Assembly (NCBI GenBank): GCA_018881555.1
Contig: JACAXG010000081.1
Coordinates: 726,399-790,398 of the forward strand
DNA length: 64,000 nucleotides
From: Amblyornis subalaris
Lineage: Eukaryota > Chordata > Aves > Passeriformes > Ptilonorhynchidae
Direction of reading: 5' to 3'
Below, piece after piece: positions 31,471 to 42,260 of the stretch. Under the pieces are notes generated by a model. It searched no databases. It saw nothing but the letters and a program-made list of their open reading frames with translations, and was not told where the DNA came from. The translations under genes and the position numbers were made by a program. The first letter of the stretch is position 1, and each line of letters opens with the position of its first letter.

Positions 31471-31474
31471 TAAG

Positions 31475-31570
31475 AGGGACGGTGGGTTATGAAACNCGGT
31501 TGATTGAAATGCAAATGAGTGAAAAACCACAACTTCCTTTATTAAAATGGAAATTGCACTTGGAGCCGCA
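31475..31570. promoter_or_regulatory. Short AT-rich island with a POU octamer
   Basis: Contains TTGATTGAAATGCAAATGAG, with a perfect octamer at 31509-31516 next to a PBX-like TGATTGA (31501-31507), then TTTATTAAAATGG. Composition and motif content suggest a regulatory element. Confidence 0.4.
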
Positions 31571-31779
31571 GCCGCTCCCACAGCCCCGGGGCGTCCCGGT
31601 GCCGACAGCGGCCGCATCCTGCGCCTCCCCCTCGGCGTTTTGGGGGGGAATGGGTGCCGAGGCTGCCAAGGGGATGCGGTCCTGCGGCCAGGCTGTTCCC
31701 GGGAAGCTGCTTCCTGCCCCGCCGCCTCCGTGTTGTTGAGAGGTGTCACTCTGCTGCAGCTCCGTGAGATCAGCTGCCC
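31571..31779. other. GC-rich unique non-coding DNA
   Basis: Nothing specific is visible. Confidence 0.5.
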
Positions 31780-31920
31780 CAAAAGTGCTGTGCTGAAGGG
31801 AATAATTATTGGGTTTGTATGCCCCGAGATCTCTTCATGGAAATTGTACCTGGAGGAATAGGGAGAAAAAAAGGGCAAAAAAAGAAAGAAAATGGGAAAA
31901 AAAAATAAAGGTGACCAGGC
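31780..31920. promoter_or_regulatory. AT-rich patch and A-rich run
   Basis: GGGAATAATTATTGGG and CATGGAAATTGTACC are followed from 31865 by an A-rich purine run of about 45 bp. The first part could be a short regulatory element. Confidence 0.3.
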
Positions 31921-32950
31921 CTACCTGTTCTTCCCCGGGACACTGAGGGATCTGGATTTTTAGGATGCTTGGGGCTCAAGACAGAGCGATTCCTCCCCAT
32001 AATCCCCATCCTGTGTGNCACTGAACAACCTCCCCTCAGCCCCACCATCCGCCGCTTTCCCAGCTCCTCCAGGCAGTCCTGGCTGTTGCCTTCAGCCACC
32101 AGCTGGAAGATTACTCAGGATAGCAGGGACTGGAGAAGTCCCGAGTGGTTATCCTCTCCAGCAAGCCCATTCCCCCGGGAGAGCATTTAATTGCCTCTTG
32201 AAGGATCCCACAGCCTCTGCGGGAGCCTTCCTGACCNCCCAACCGTCCTGGCATTTATTCGTCCACGGGGCCTGACTTGAACTTTGTTTTCCTTTCACTT
32301 CCTATTACCGTTCCCCTAATCCTCTCCTCCAGCCCTTTCCCGTCCTTCATCCCGCATCTCCCGCCCTGTCCTTCCTCGCTGTGGCTCCCGAGCGTCCCCG
32401 CTCTGCCCCTCACCACGGGAAATGTCACTGCGAGCCACGGCGGGGCTGAGACGGACCTGAAACCCAGCCCTGCCTGCAGACAGCCCCGAGCGCCGGCCGG
32501 GGCAGCCAGGAGAGTCCGGCAGATCCCGGCACAATCCAGCAGATCCCAGCAGGACGCGCACAAATCCCTCGTGGATCTCCATCAGGGCAGGGACAGACCC
32601 CTCAGCCTGGGCTGGGGGCAGCTGGCTTCCCCCAAAGTCGCCTCTTCCGCTTCCCAGAAGGGAATGGGGAGAGGAGGCAGGTGCTGGTCCCCCACCAAGG
32701 ACAGGAGCCTGTGCTGGGATGCTGAAGAAGCCAAACTGGGAGAACGGGAGAACAACTTCCTCACTTTCACCTCTTTACAGAAACACCCATTTTGCTAAAG
32801 CCATTTAGAAGTTTGTGTGTGACAAAGCCAAGGACCAAACGGCCCCGGGAAGCTCCCACACCTCTGTGCACCTCTGGAGGAAGTTTTTGCCAAGCAAAGC
32901 CCCCAGGAGCTGCCCGAGAGGTCGCACTCTCCATCCTCCCCCCCAGTCCT
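31921..32950. other. GC-rich unique non-coding DNA
   Basis: Nothing specific is visible. No confident CR1 match was found in this part. Confidence 0.5.
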
Positions 32951-32954
32951 TCCG

Positions 32955-33265
32955 CTCCAGCACCATTTAATCACCATTTGGAATTTCGCATCCGGCCTAA
33001 CTGCCTCGTCGTCAGGCGTGGTGCCAGCGTCGTGAAGCATCACTTCATCCATCATTGTCTCCCAGGCTGTCTCTCCTGCCTCCCAGGCATCGTTCCTGCA
33101 CCTCCCAAAAAGCCACCAAGCCCCTGAGCAGGCTCTGAGCCAGCGCCAAAGTTACAGCTCCCGAAGAACGAGCTGGACTTGCTGTTCCCTCATCGGCTCC
33201 CGTCTGCTGCCTGCAGAGCTGATATATTTATTTTCATTAAATTTAAATCCGGGGATGTTGTCCTC
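32955..33265. promoter_or_regulatory. Two AT-rich patches, candidate regulatory sequence
   Basis: The first (32960-33060) has CCATTTAATCACC and TTTGGAATTTCGC followed by a CpG-containing GTCGTCAGGCGTGG stretch. The second (33220-33255) has GATATATTTATTTTC and TTAAATTTAAATCC. Confidence 0.35.
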
Positions 33266-34090
33266 CTCCCACCTTCCCTCCAGTCCGGCTGCTGAAGCAG
33301 CAGGGCTNGGGAAAGGAGCCACCTTCCAGTTGATTTCTCATCCAGCAGAGCCAGGTCCGTGTTCCTGTCCCATTTAATTAGCACAGAGAGGGAACTGGGC
33401 TGCACAGGGAGCTGCAGCCGCGCAGCCGCTGCCTCCACGCGGGAACAGCAGCGCCGGGATGGGCAGAGGGCTCATCCCCCCCTCTCCTCCCACCCAAACC
33501 CAAAGCCAAACCAAACCTCCCACCCCAGCCTCAGCCAGCGGCCCCAGGTAGGGCAGAGATGCTCCAAGTGGGATTTGCTGTCAGGCTCCAGCTGCTCCCA
33601 GCCCGGGAGAGGGACGGCAGCAGCTCTCCCTGCCTGTCACCAGCTGCTCCCAGGTGGCAGGAGCTGAGTCACAAGTGAAATATGTCCCCATCCTCCCCAC
33701 CCGGGGTGAAGCCATCCCTAAATCACCTCCCTCCTGCCGCCTCCATCACCCGGGCAGGCTGCAGGGCCACGGGGGAGGTTTGAGGCAGTTTTCTGGGATA
33801 AAAACAATAAAAACCAGGGATAAAANCAATTAAGAGCCAGAGAAAGTCTGTGATCAACTCGACTCCCAGTGCCAGGCTTGGGTTCAGCCCNGAGGAGCTG
33901 CACTTTGGGGTTTGGGGGAGCTGGCAGAGCTGCTGGGTGGCAGTGGGGGCATCTCGGGGTCTGCTGCTCCAGCAGTGCAGGATTTAGGGACCCAATATNA
34001 TTCCCAGAGCTGCTGGAACACCCTGGGCCAGTGCCCTGAGCAAGGCCTGCAGCACCTTCACTCTGCAGTGCCGAGGTGTGGGAAGGAGGG
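33266..34090. other. GC-rich unique non-coding DNA
   Basis: A weak CTCF-like word (CCCAGGTGGCAG) ends at 33660 with poor 5' agreement. Nothing else is recognised. Confidence 0.5.
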
Positions 34091-34094
34091 AAAG

Positions 34095-34340
34095 TTTTAG
34101 GGCCAGACAGAGTGAAGCACTTGTGTAATCAGTGCTGAATTATGCAGCAGAAGTTACAGGGGAAATATCCTTAAAGGCTGAATTTCCCCTCACGAGGAAT
34201 CGCTCCCTGTTTAGAACACACTAATTATTCCTCAAACAAGGATGAGCTGTGAGTAATTTGAGGGCTTTATCACTCACGCTTTGCAATAATGTAAATCGAG
34301 CGAGTGGCAATAAATAAATCCCAGAGTAAAACGAAGGTGG
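34095..34340. promoter_or_regulatory. AT-rich island, candidate conserved non-coding element
   Basis: Contains GTGTAATCAGTGCTGAATTA, CACTAATTATTCC, GAGTAATTTGAGG, GCAATAATGTAAATCG and GGCAATAAATAAATC. GC is much lower than in the flanks. Confidence 0.4.
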
Positions 34341-34775
34341 CAGATTCCCCGCGGGAGCAAGGAAGGGAGCAGGACGGCATTTCTCAGGAGTGGGGGGCAG
34401 TTAGGAAGGGATCAGGGGGACTCAGGGGGTGCCCTGGGATGGCTCTGCCACAGTTTGAGCTGCGAAGAGATGTCAGGGTCGCATCCTGATGCTTCCCAGA
34501 CCCAGCAGAGCTGTGGAGCCCCACTAAAGCAGCTCTGCCTCCAGGCCTGCTGATCCCCACACCAGTGGTTCTGTTTATCCTCAGCCTGGATTCCACCTGA
34601 TCCAGCAAGGAAGTCCCTCCTGTCCAGCCCAGTTTTGGGGTCAGGCNGTGGATTGGTGAAGAACAAAAGCCTAATCCTGAATTTCTCACCCTGCTCTCCG
34701 CACACACCTCGGAGCCGTTTCTGCACTGACTTCCAGAGCCTTTGAATCCGCTTTTCCCACGCTGAGACCAGGCTG
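34341..34775. other. GC-rich unique non-coding DNA
   Basis: Nothing specific is visible. Confidence 0.5.
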
Positions 34776-34779
34776 GAGC

Positions 34780-35060
34780 CGAGCAATAACAGGAATGCCA
34801 TAAACTCCATCTCTCCCAGTAGTGAAATCCCGTTCAATACATTCTTAATATTCAATTACTATTTATGTAACACGCGGCAAAGGATTATCCCATTAAACCT
34901 AAATTAAGTGCTTCCTTCATTAATTAATACAACTTATTTCAAGTGCTGCCAACATTCATCCCTGGAAACGTATTATTTAAAACCAAAACGCTCCAACGAC
35001 GGGAAAGGAAGTGGTTTGCTTGTCGCTTTTATGTGTTCTCAGAGATGAGTTATGGATCCA
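34780..35060. promoter_or_regulatory. AT-rich island, strong candidate conserved non-coding element
   Basis: About 250 bp of low-GC complex sequence. Words include TTAATATTCAATTAC, ATTTATGTAACACG (C/EBP- or HOX-like), GGATTATCCC (OTX/PITX-like palindrome), CATTAAACC, CATTAATTAATAC and CGTATTATTTAAAACC. The bicoid-type TAATCC/GGATTA core together with TAATTA words is typical of head or eye enhancers, but tissue assignment is speculative. Confidence 0.5.
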
Positions 35061-36475
35061 TCCAGAACGCAGGGGGGGATTCTCCCAGGGAGCAGCCGAG
35101 TGAGAAATCCTGGCTGGAGATGGTTTGTGACTCCCTGGGTAAGGAGGCACTGGGAGATTCATCCTTGTGGAACAGAACGGGGAAAACTCTTCTTTTCCCA
35201 GCCTGGAGAATGAGCTCCACCAGGCACACTCAGTGTAAAACCCCCAGCTCTGGTTTTCCCGGGCATCCCAGGATGTCACCGCCCCATGGATGCAGCTCTG
35301 TGGGGTCGGACCCGGCTCAGCCCCATCTGTGGCTGCAGCTGCCCGAGCTCAGACCCTCTGCGGTGCTGCTGGTTATTCCACCCCTCAACTCCTTGGAGAG
35401 CCACACCTCGGCCCCACTCGACCTCCGGGAATTACCCGCTTGGCCCATAAACCCTCCAGCGGCGGCAGCAGGCGCTGGGAAAGAAGAGCATGAAATCGAA
35501 ATTAAGTCAAGAGCCTCTCTCCAAAACAAATTCCTCCTCGAAGAACCAAGCCCACACTTCATTACGACAACTCAATTATCCACGAGGCTGAGCTCCGGAG
35601 ACGAGAGCTCGCCAGGAGTGCTCGGCGCTCCGCTCCCGTCGGAGCTTCCCCGCCGCGGGAACGGGAGCGTCGGGAGCGGCTGGAGCTTCCCCGGCACCGC
35701 CCGGGAAACAAATCCCAGCAGCGGAGGCAGAGCTGCGGCTCCTCCACGGCAGAGTTCAGCCCGGGCTGGGGTTCTGTGAGCTCCCTCCAGGGCCGCTCTT
35801 TAGGGTGGAAAGGCGGAATTGGATCCCCAAAGTGCCNCATCTCTCAGGAAGGGGAAGCAAACACGAGGCAGGAGAGCTGTAAATAGATTTTCGAGCCCCT
35901 GGGTCTCTCTCTGCCGGAGGAACTGAGGAGGATTAATATTTTTTGAGCCATCTTTCACTCCAGATGATGTCTCTGGAAATCAAAGGGCCCTGCTGGCAGC
36001 TGCAGATGTGCAGGAGGAGAATTTGTGCTCGNGCAGGAGCTGGGGCACTGCGGGCACCTCCCTGCGTTCCCTGACCTCGGGCTGTCCCGCTGGAGCCTCC
36101 CTGCCGACCCCATCCCAAAATCTCCACTTCCANGGGATGAAAACTCTGAGCAGTGACTTCCAACCACCCCAGGTCCCACACAGGGACCCTCCGGGACCCT
36201 CCTGCTCCAAACCCATCTTAGGAGACACAACCAGGGGCCTCCATCCCTCTTTGGAAGCACCAAGGAACAGTTTTTCCCTGCTTTCCCTCCTGAGCTCGCA
36301 GGTGCCATTAGCTCTGTTTCCATCCGAGCAGAGCTTTTCATGGGCTCCTGGGGAGGTCATGAGATTTCAGGGTTTTTACAGAAATCCATCAAATCGCCTC
36401 AGAAGAAAAAAAAAAAACAACCCTGCAGGAAATCTTCCTGCCTGTTATTTTCTGGAGTGAAGGAAGGGAAGGAAA
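35061..36475. other. Mixed GC-rich unique non-coding DNA
   Basis: Small AT patches occur at 35485-35590 (GAAATTAAGTC, CATTACGACAACTC, CAATTATCCACG) and 35925-35950 (GGATTAATATTTTTTG). A plus-strand frame of 278 codons (34943-35779) starts inside the preceding island and is rejected as coding. Confidence 0.5.
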
Positions 36476-36477
36476 AA

Positions 36478-36720
36478 AAAAATAGAAAGAAGAATTTACA
36501 GGTAATTTCCTTGTCAAAAGTTCCTGTCTGTAAATACAATCAAGATAAGAGTGACACGGCAAATAGCTCCTTTTCTCTCCTGAATGAATTATTCAATTCA
36601 CCACTGATCCCCTCTAACTGCTCCGGATTGCCTTCTGCTTCCCTGATTTATTTTACTTTATTTAGTTCTGCGGAGAAGCGCTGCCAATAATCGCAAGGAA
36701 TTCAGGCAATTTCGGGATTC
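36478..36720. promoter_or_regulatory. AT-rich island, candidate conserved non-coding element
   Basis: Contains ACAGGTAATTTCC, TGTAAATACAATC (forkhead-like TGTAAATA), GATAAGAG (GATA), GAATGAATTATTCAATTC and TATTTTACTTTATTTAG. It is preceded by an A-rich run at 36473-36483. Confidence 0.45.
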
Positions 36721-37110
36721 AACAAATCCCTCCCGCAGCCCCCCGGCAGCTCAGCCCGACCCCCNCCCGCTCCCCTCTCCATTGATCCAGGATTTCTCCT
36801 TCCCCGGGAGCAATCCCTGCAGTAATCCAGATTGCCCTTCCCGTGGGATGGGAGCTGCGTTTTGGGAGAGGCTGCAGACACACTGAGGGGATAGGGGCGA
36901 CCTGTGAATCTCGCTCCCCATTCCCAAAGGATGGAGGAAATCCCATCCAGCAGCCGGGAATGGGGATAACCCTGCCGAGCTNCGGAGTGGTGCGTGGGAG
37001 ATCAGCGCTGTCCCTGCGGGCAGATCCTCCTTNATTATATCCCTTAATTTTCCTTGGAGAGGCGAGAGCCCCCGTTAGGGAGCGGGGATTCACCTCTCCA
37101 CACGCCTCAT
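36721..37110. other. GC-rich unique non-coding DNA
   Basis: Nothing specific is visible except a short TTNATTATATCCCTTAAT patch near 37032. Confidence 0.5.
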
Positions 37111-37114
37111 GTTT

Positions 37115-37330
37115 TCAGGACAGACCAAAATCCCGGGAACGCGTCGATAAAGAGCGGCGCCGCGACCAGCACGGAAAGCAAGGAAATAACATTATTACCG
37201 AAAAAGCTCGCTCTGCAGCCACACCAAAGCTAATAAAAACACGACTCGAGAACAGAGCAGTTTCGGAGCAGCCGAACAATCTCCACGAGGATGATTCAAT
37301 TACGGGGGATTAGCGTCGGGCTGGCTGCCG
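37115..37330. promoter_or_regulatory. Mixed CpG/AT island, candidate conserved non-coding element
   Basis: Contains GGAAATAACATTATTACCG, AGCTAATAAAAACACG, GATTCAATTACGGGGG and several CpG. The combination of CpG and homeodomain words resembles the other best islands in the window. Confidence 0.45.
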
Positions 37331-37530
37331 AGCCCCGAGTTCCTCGGCGAGGCTTGGAGGCGAGGGGCAGGTGATAACTCCATAAAGCCCCAACCCNGGG
37401 CGGGGGCTCCCGGGAATAGGAAAGGAGGAGCAGCAAAGCAGAACCCGGATAAATCCACCCCTCATTCGCCTCACGAAACAAATCACGGGGATTTTTGTTT
37501 TTCTCCCCGGAGCAGGTTTCAGCCAGGGCA
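37331..37530. other. GC-rich unique non-coding DNA
   Basis: Nothing specific is visible. Confidence 0.5.
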
Positions 37531-37534
37531 GCGT

Positions 37535-37590
37535 TTCTTTAGGTTATCGATTAGCAATTAGAGAGGTGTTTTAGCTGCTTCTCTGCTGTG
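37535..37590. promoter_or_regulatory. ONECUT-type site next to a homeodomain site
   Basis: TATCGATTA (37545-37553) matches the ONECUT/HNF6 cut-homeodomain consensus. It is followed at once by GCAATTAGAG, a homeodomain word. Function is inferred from the motif match. Confidence 0.4.
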
Positions 37591-38025
37591 TCCGTGATTC
37601 CCTCCAGAATTTCAATTCCACAGGAGCTGTTTCCACCCGGCAGTGGGGCCGGGAAGGCGACACTGCCTGACCCCCCTGGCCTCACNCTTGCCAGAAAGCC
37701 TCGGAGAGGAGTGGGGAAGGCAGCCCTTGGAAAAAGAAAAATAGCCAGGGAAGAAGAAATAATCTCGATTCAATCCAGCGGGAAGCTTTCCCCTTGGCTT
37801 TTGGGAAGGGANGGATGCTCTCCAGCAGCTCCTTCCCTGAGGAAAGGGGTGGTGGGATCACAGGTTGGACATGGGGCCAGGATGTGGAGACCACTGGGAT
37901 TCACTGACCCACTGGTGCCTCTGTTTGCTGTCACCCACGGAGGGTGGCCCCACAAAATGCCCCCACAGCGTCCAACAGCCGTCACCAGAGCAGTGGGAGA
38001 GGAGGGGAGGCTCTGCGGGAAGAAG
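37591..38025. other. Unique non-coding DNA
   Basis: Some words resemble CR1 sequence upstream of the 3' tail (a GGATGTGGAGACC and GGTTGGACATGG context), so part of this stretch may be a worn CR1 body. This is not certain. Confidence 0.4.
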
Positions 38026-38029
38026 GCCA

Positions 38030-38115
38030 GGCNGGATGGGGCTTGGAGCAACCTGGAGGATGTTGTTTGAGGTCCCTTCCAGCCCAAACCGGTCGAGGGT
38101 TCGGCGATTCCACGA
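38030..38115 (+). mobile_element. CR1 LINE 3'-end fragment
   Basis: The plus strand reads GGGGCTTGGAGCAACCTGG, then GAGGTCCCTTCCAGCCCAAA, followed by a worn terminal repeat (GGCGATTCCACGA). This is the sense orientation of the bird CR1 3' end. It is a short, 5'-truncated, dead copy without coding capacity. Confidence 0.9.
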
Positions 38116-38224
38116 CCAATGGAGACTCACAGCACCAGCCGCAAGCCCCAGCTCATTCCAGCCCGGAATCGATGGAGGAAAACCGCCGGCGTCTCCGAGG
38201 AAGGAGAGGCCAGACCCTTTCTTC

Positions 38225-38495
38225 AACAGCAATTTTCAAACCTTTTTATTTGGTTCCTTGTAAAACGGGGAAAATAAAAGGAGAAGAAATAACAAACTGA
38301 TTTCAGATAATTCGCCAGGGCTGCGGGTGCATTGTAAATGTGTGCTCCAGCCAACCGGCAATTTGATGGATTTCACAGCCTGCTTTTGTGTCGCTGCTCG
38401 CCGAGCAACATCCTCCACTCAAATTGTGGCTGCCTTAATGTTCTCCTTAGCACACGGCATAATTGCCCCCTGCAATTTGTTGCCTGGAAAGGTTA
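38225..38495. promoter_or_regulatory. AT-rich island, candidate conserved non-coding element
   Basis: Contains TTTTTATTTGGTTCC, GGGGAAAATAAAAGG, GATTTCAGATAATTCGCC, GCATTGTAAATGTG, GGCATAATTGCC (palindromic) and CCTGCAATTTGTTGCC. Complexity is high, with no repeat match. Confidence 0.45.
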
Positions 38496-38878
38496 CCAGA
38501 AAAGAAAGGAAAGGGAGAGGAGAACAACTTTGTTGGCGGGGGAACGAGGGAGAAGGGGAGAGAGGAAGCTGATGGCGTTTGAAAACGTGATTTATTCCAG
38601 GCCGAGGCATGCCAACAGAAAGGCGCAGGGGTTTCCCCNGGGCTGATGGGGATGGAGCTCCCACAGGGATGGGATCCAGCCGGTCCGGTGCCCTGCAGCA
38701 GCGTGGGCTGGACGTCCCCCCCCCGCCCACAGGACCCCCAGGCCGAGGGGCCGAAATGGCAGCGGTGGGAGCAGGAGCATGAATGGCCACGCCAAAGGAG
38801 GAAGCAGAGGGGAAGGGAAGGAGGAAATCCCGGGGGAAAGGCTGGGGAAGGGGTGGGGAGGGGGTGGCAGGCGGCAGC
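38496..38878. other. Purine-rich and GC-rich non-coding DNA
   Basis: The plus strand is purine-rich at 38500-38570 and 38780-38870. No gene is recognised. Confidence 0.5.
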
Positions 38879-38879
38879 A

Positions 38880-39110
38880 GCAGCCAGTGTTTATTAATTT
38901 TCTGCTTGGCTGCGCTCGGTGCCACAGCTCCGAGATCATGGAGCCGCTCCACACTCTATTAAATAATTCAATCTGCGAAGAATCCAAGTGTGTAAGCGAA
39001 CACTCTTATGCGTCTTAAAATTTAATTGTGGAGCTAAACAAGATGAAGTGCAAGGAAGACATAAAAGATATGAAAATAGATGCTGCAGCTTTTGTTTCTC
39101 TGGCTGCTCC
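38880..39110. promoter_or_regulatory. AT-rich island, strong candidate conserved non-coding element
   Basis: Contains GTTTATTAATTTTCTGC, CTATTAAATAATTCAATC, GCGTCTTAAAATTTAATTG and GACATAAAAGATATG. It has high-complexity AT-rich sequence over about 200 bp and no coding signal; the next N lies beyond its 3' end at 39126. Confidence 0.5.
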
Positions 39111-41020
39111 GGCCCTGCCCAGGAANCTCTCCCCATTTTTCACACGCTGCCGCTAAAGAGCCCGAGCCTCCTTCATCTGCTCCCCCCTCCCCTTTTCTAT
39201 TTACAGCTGTGTTTGCAAGCAGCAGGCCCGCAAATCACTTAATATCCATTAGAGCTGCTCCCTTCACCCTGCTAGCTCCTGCTCTGGCAGCCGTTCCCTT
39301 ATAAATCCTCGTGTTCGAGGGTTTAGGGAATCAGCTGGGAGCACTTGCTCCGGCCACCCTTTTGGCCACGGCCTCCCCGTTCCCAGGCTGGTGAGCACTT
39401 CCTTGCTCCTGCAGATCCTCTCCTCCCCTTTCTAACCTGGCAATGCCCCCTCCANGCTGAGAACCCACAAACCAGCCCCTCTGGAGGGTGGACCTCAGCT
39501 ACCTGCGGGCCAGGTTGGGTGGAGGGATGAGAGCATCCCATGCCTTGTCCCAGTGCCCAGAAAACCTGGGAAACCTCAGGCAAGGGTCTGAGATTTATTT
39601 GGAAAGAGGGGTGAGTTCGTCTCTCGGGATTGGGGGGGTGAAGGAGAACCCATCACTCACAGAGACTCAAAATCTGAGATCCCAAACCCCAGCAGAAACA
39701 CTCGTCAGCTCATTCCCGAGCCAGCCTCACATCCGAGGTGCTGCTGACTGAGAGCAGCCCTGGAGGTTCCAAGCCCAGCTGTGAGCGTTCAAGATGTGCT
39801 CGGAACATCTGCAAGTGCAAGAAACACCTGCTCCTGCCCCAAAAGCGACACGCCAGGCTCGGGGCTCNTCCCACAGCCCTGGCAGCTGGTCCAGAGCTGC
39901 TCCCACCTGCTGGGAGAACAGATCCCACAGGGCTGGATCCCGGGGAATGGCTCAGTTCTCGGCCACCGACCCGCAAAGACCCCAGGAGGGGGGTTTGGGG
40001 TGGGAACGCAGGGCCGAGCATCTCCCCCGTGGCACAGCCCCGCTCAGAGCCGCAGCCGTGCAAACCATCCCTGCAAACATCACTCACACGGAGCTGGTGC
40101 ATTTTCCTCTCCGTGCTGACAGATCAATCACAGCCCCGGCTCATGGCAGGAGCAGCGAGCTCAGCCCCTCCTGCACCCAAACGGGGNGTCGCTGGAATTT
40201 CAGCTTTGTTATTACACCCAGGCTCGCAGGTGTATTCATATCATTTCTTCTTGCAAAGGGCAAGAAGTGAGACCTCGGGCTGCTTTGCCTTCATTTGCTC
40301 TGCCGCTGAGCTTTTGGGGCTGTTTCGGGGGCTGCTGGGATGGGAACTGCCACAAAACCCCGCAAACCTTCGCCACTTGAATCTCATCAGCTCCCCAAAA
40401 GAGGGGGGGGTTTGCTGGGTTGGGGATGAGACAGCAAATCAATGAGCTGAGAGAAAAAGCATCAGCTTTGCTGGAGAGGCCCACGGCCAAGGCGCGTCGG
40501 GACAGGGGACCAGCAGCACCGGTTACAGAGGGGAAAAACTGAGGGGTGTCACCCAGCACCCCCCACCCCCATCCCTGCCGCCCTCCGTGCCAGGTCTGCT
40601 CTGACACTGACGGTGACTGACACGGGGCAGAGCAACAGGTGGATTAAACAGGCGCTGCCGCCGCCAGGAGCGGTGGTAAATGTCAGCAAAGATCAGCCNT
40701 CCCGCTCCCAGCGTGGCTCCCCTCCCGCCGGCAGGGCTGACGGAGTGGAAACGCAGCCTGCAGGGAGGGGAGGGAGCTCTGGGGGGTGCTGAGCGCGGCT
40801 CGGAGCCCCGCCAGGAGCCATGGGGTGGGAGCCATCGGTTTGGATCTATCAGGTCCGGGTCGGAGGCCAGCCCGACAGAGCAGGGATCATCTCCTCGCCC
40901 TGGGCAGGAGCGAGACTGCACAGGCACCTCTCAGCTCTTATTTTGCAGGTATTGTGTGTCCTCCCTTCCCTGCCGTGTGGGTATCGGGCTGGAAGCTGTT
41001 CAGGACAGTAGAGCAGGTAT
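39111..41020. other. GC-rich unique non-coding DNA
   Basis: About 1.9 kb without a recognisable gene or repeat. Frames of up to 235 codons (39738-40445, plus) have no domain and are opposed on the minus strand. Minor AT words occur near 39225-39260. Confidence 0.55.
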
Positions 41021-41027
41021 GAGATCT

Positions 41028-41050
41028 AAACCTAACCCTAACCCTAACCC
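41028..41050. repeat. Short interstitial telomere repeat, (CCTAAC)3 plus partial
   Basis: Three perfect CCTAAC hexamers (41031-41048) are preceded by AAA and followed by CC, equal to TTAGGG on the minus strand. Flanks are unique sequence, so this is a short interstitial telomeric tract and not a chromosome end. Confidence 0.9.
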
Positions 41051-41210
41051 AAATCCACTGGCTGTTCCAGATGGAATCCAAGACATCCCAGTACAACCAA
41101 CTTCCCAAGACCTGCCTGCCTTGTACAGTGTCAGGAGCCAAGCAAAAGCTCCCTGCATTCCACAAGGTGTGTGCCTCTTCCCAGCTCCCTCGGCCTTCCC
41201 CGCTTAACAC
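41051..41210. other. Unique non-coding DNA
   Basis: Nothing specific is visible. Confidence 0.5.
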
Positions 41211-41214
41211 ATTC

Positions 41215-41395
41215 CTCCAGGACAGCCCGAGAGAAAATAAAATCTGTATTCCGAGGACACCGGCCCTAAAATAATGTTATTTTGCAGTAGTGCCACTTTA
41301 AATCTTNAGCAATTGAAAAACCAATTTGCACTTAGAAACATTCAATTTGTTTGCAGATGTTTTCCTCTTAAGTGGCCCTGGGTAATCNGGGCTGG
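41215..41395. promoter_or_regulatory. AT-rich island, candidate conserved non-coding element
   Basis: Contains GAAAATAAAATCTG, AAAATAATGTTATTTTGC (an imperfect inverted repeat), AGCAATTGAAAAACC, CCAATTTGCAC and CATTCAATTTGTTTGC. Composition is clearly distinct from both flanks. Confidence 0.45.
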
Positions 41396-41985
41396 CTGGG
41401 GAGCCCCAGGCAGATGCCACAGAGCTGGGCACCGGCTGAGCCAGGGCCAGAGTGGGACGTGGCAGGAGAGTCCCGGGGCTGGAGCACTGGGAAANTCATT
41501 TGTCACATCAAGTGAGTGGGGAGGGAGAGGGGCTGAGCTGAACATCCTCCAGCACGTGGCGCAGAGGGGAGACCCTGCTCCTGGGGACGTGGCGAGGGCG
41601 GAGAAGGACGTGGGGGACAGAGAGGGATGGGGGGGACAGAGAAGGGCACAGGGGATGGAGGGGGATGAGTGGGAAGCTCAGCTCTTTGCCCACCCGGGAG
41701 TCAGGAGGTGTGGAAGTCGAAGACGAGGAAAGGGGCCAAGGGGCCCTGCCCTGCTGCGGGCAAGCTGCTGCCAACTGCTGACGTGGGACGGAGCTGCCAA
41801 GGCACAGCCTGCCCGCAAGATTTCCTCTCCCCGGCGAGAAGGAAGAGTGACTAACCCCAAACCCAAGCCATCCATCAACCTAATCGATGTCCCCGCCACC
41901 TGGCGCCCCCGTCCCTCACCTCGCGGCCGGCGCCTGGAGGTGCGAGGCTATCGATCCCCCGGATGCCCNAGTGATTGGAGTCTGC
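41396..41985. other. GC-rich and purine-rich unique non-coding DNA
   Basis: A loose repeat of GGGGGACAGAGA(G/A)GG occurs twice near 41608-41645. Nothing else is recognised. Confidence 0.5.
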
Positions 41986-41989
41986 GATC

Positions 41990-42260
41990 CGACGCCTGAG
42001 AAGTCCGGCCGAGCCCAAACCTCTCAAATCATGTTGACACGTTTAGGAGGCGCCGGGCGCTTCATCCTTCCCGGTCCGATATGTAATTATGTCCTTGTCA
42101 CCGTGATGTAGGGGCTTGGCAGGGCAATAAAACCCCGCAGGCCCCGCGGCCGAGCGCGGCCGCTCCGCCAGAGCGGCTGCTGCCAATTCCCGGCTCTGCC
42201 TGGACCGCAGGAAATAAGAGCTCAATAAAGCGGCGCGTGGATCGCGGCGGAAAGTTTGTC
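41990..42260. promoter_or_regulatory. CpG-rich segment with an embedded AT-rich core
   Basis: CGATATGTAATTATGTCC (about 42077) sits between CpG-rich arms. The 3' arm has an inverted repeat GCCGCTC / GAGCGGC (42159-42165 and 42171-42177, 5-nt loop) and two AATAAA words. It could be a promoter or CpG-type enhancer; no gene start is visible. Confidence 0.4.

Noticed and set aside
33646..33660. CTCF-like AGGTGGCAG word
   Set aside because: The 5' part of the core fits poorly (two mismatches in five), no better than chance.
34943..35779. 278-codon open frame on the plus strand
   Set aside because: It starts inside an AT-rich island and shows no recognisable domain or splice structure.
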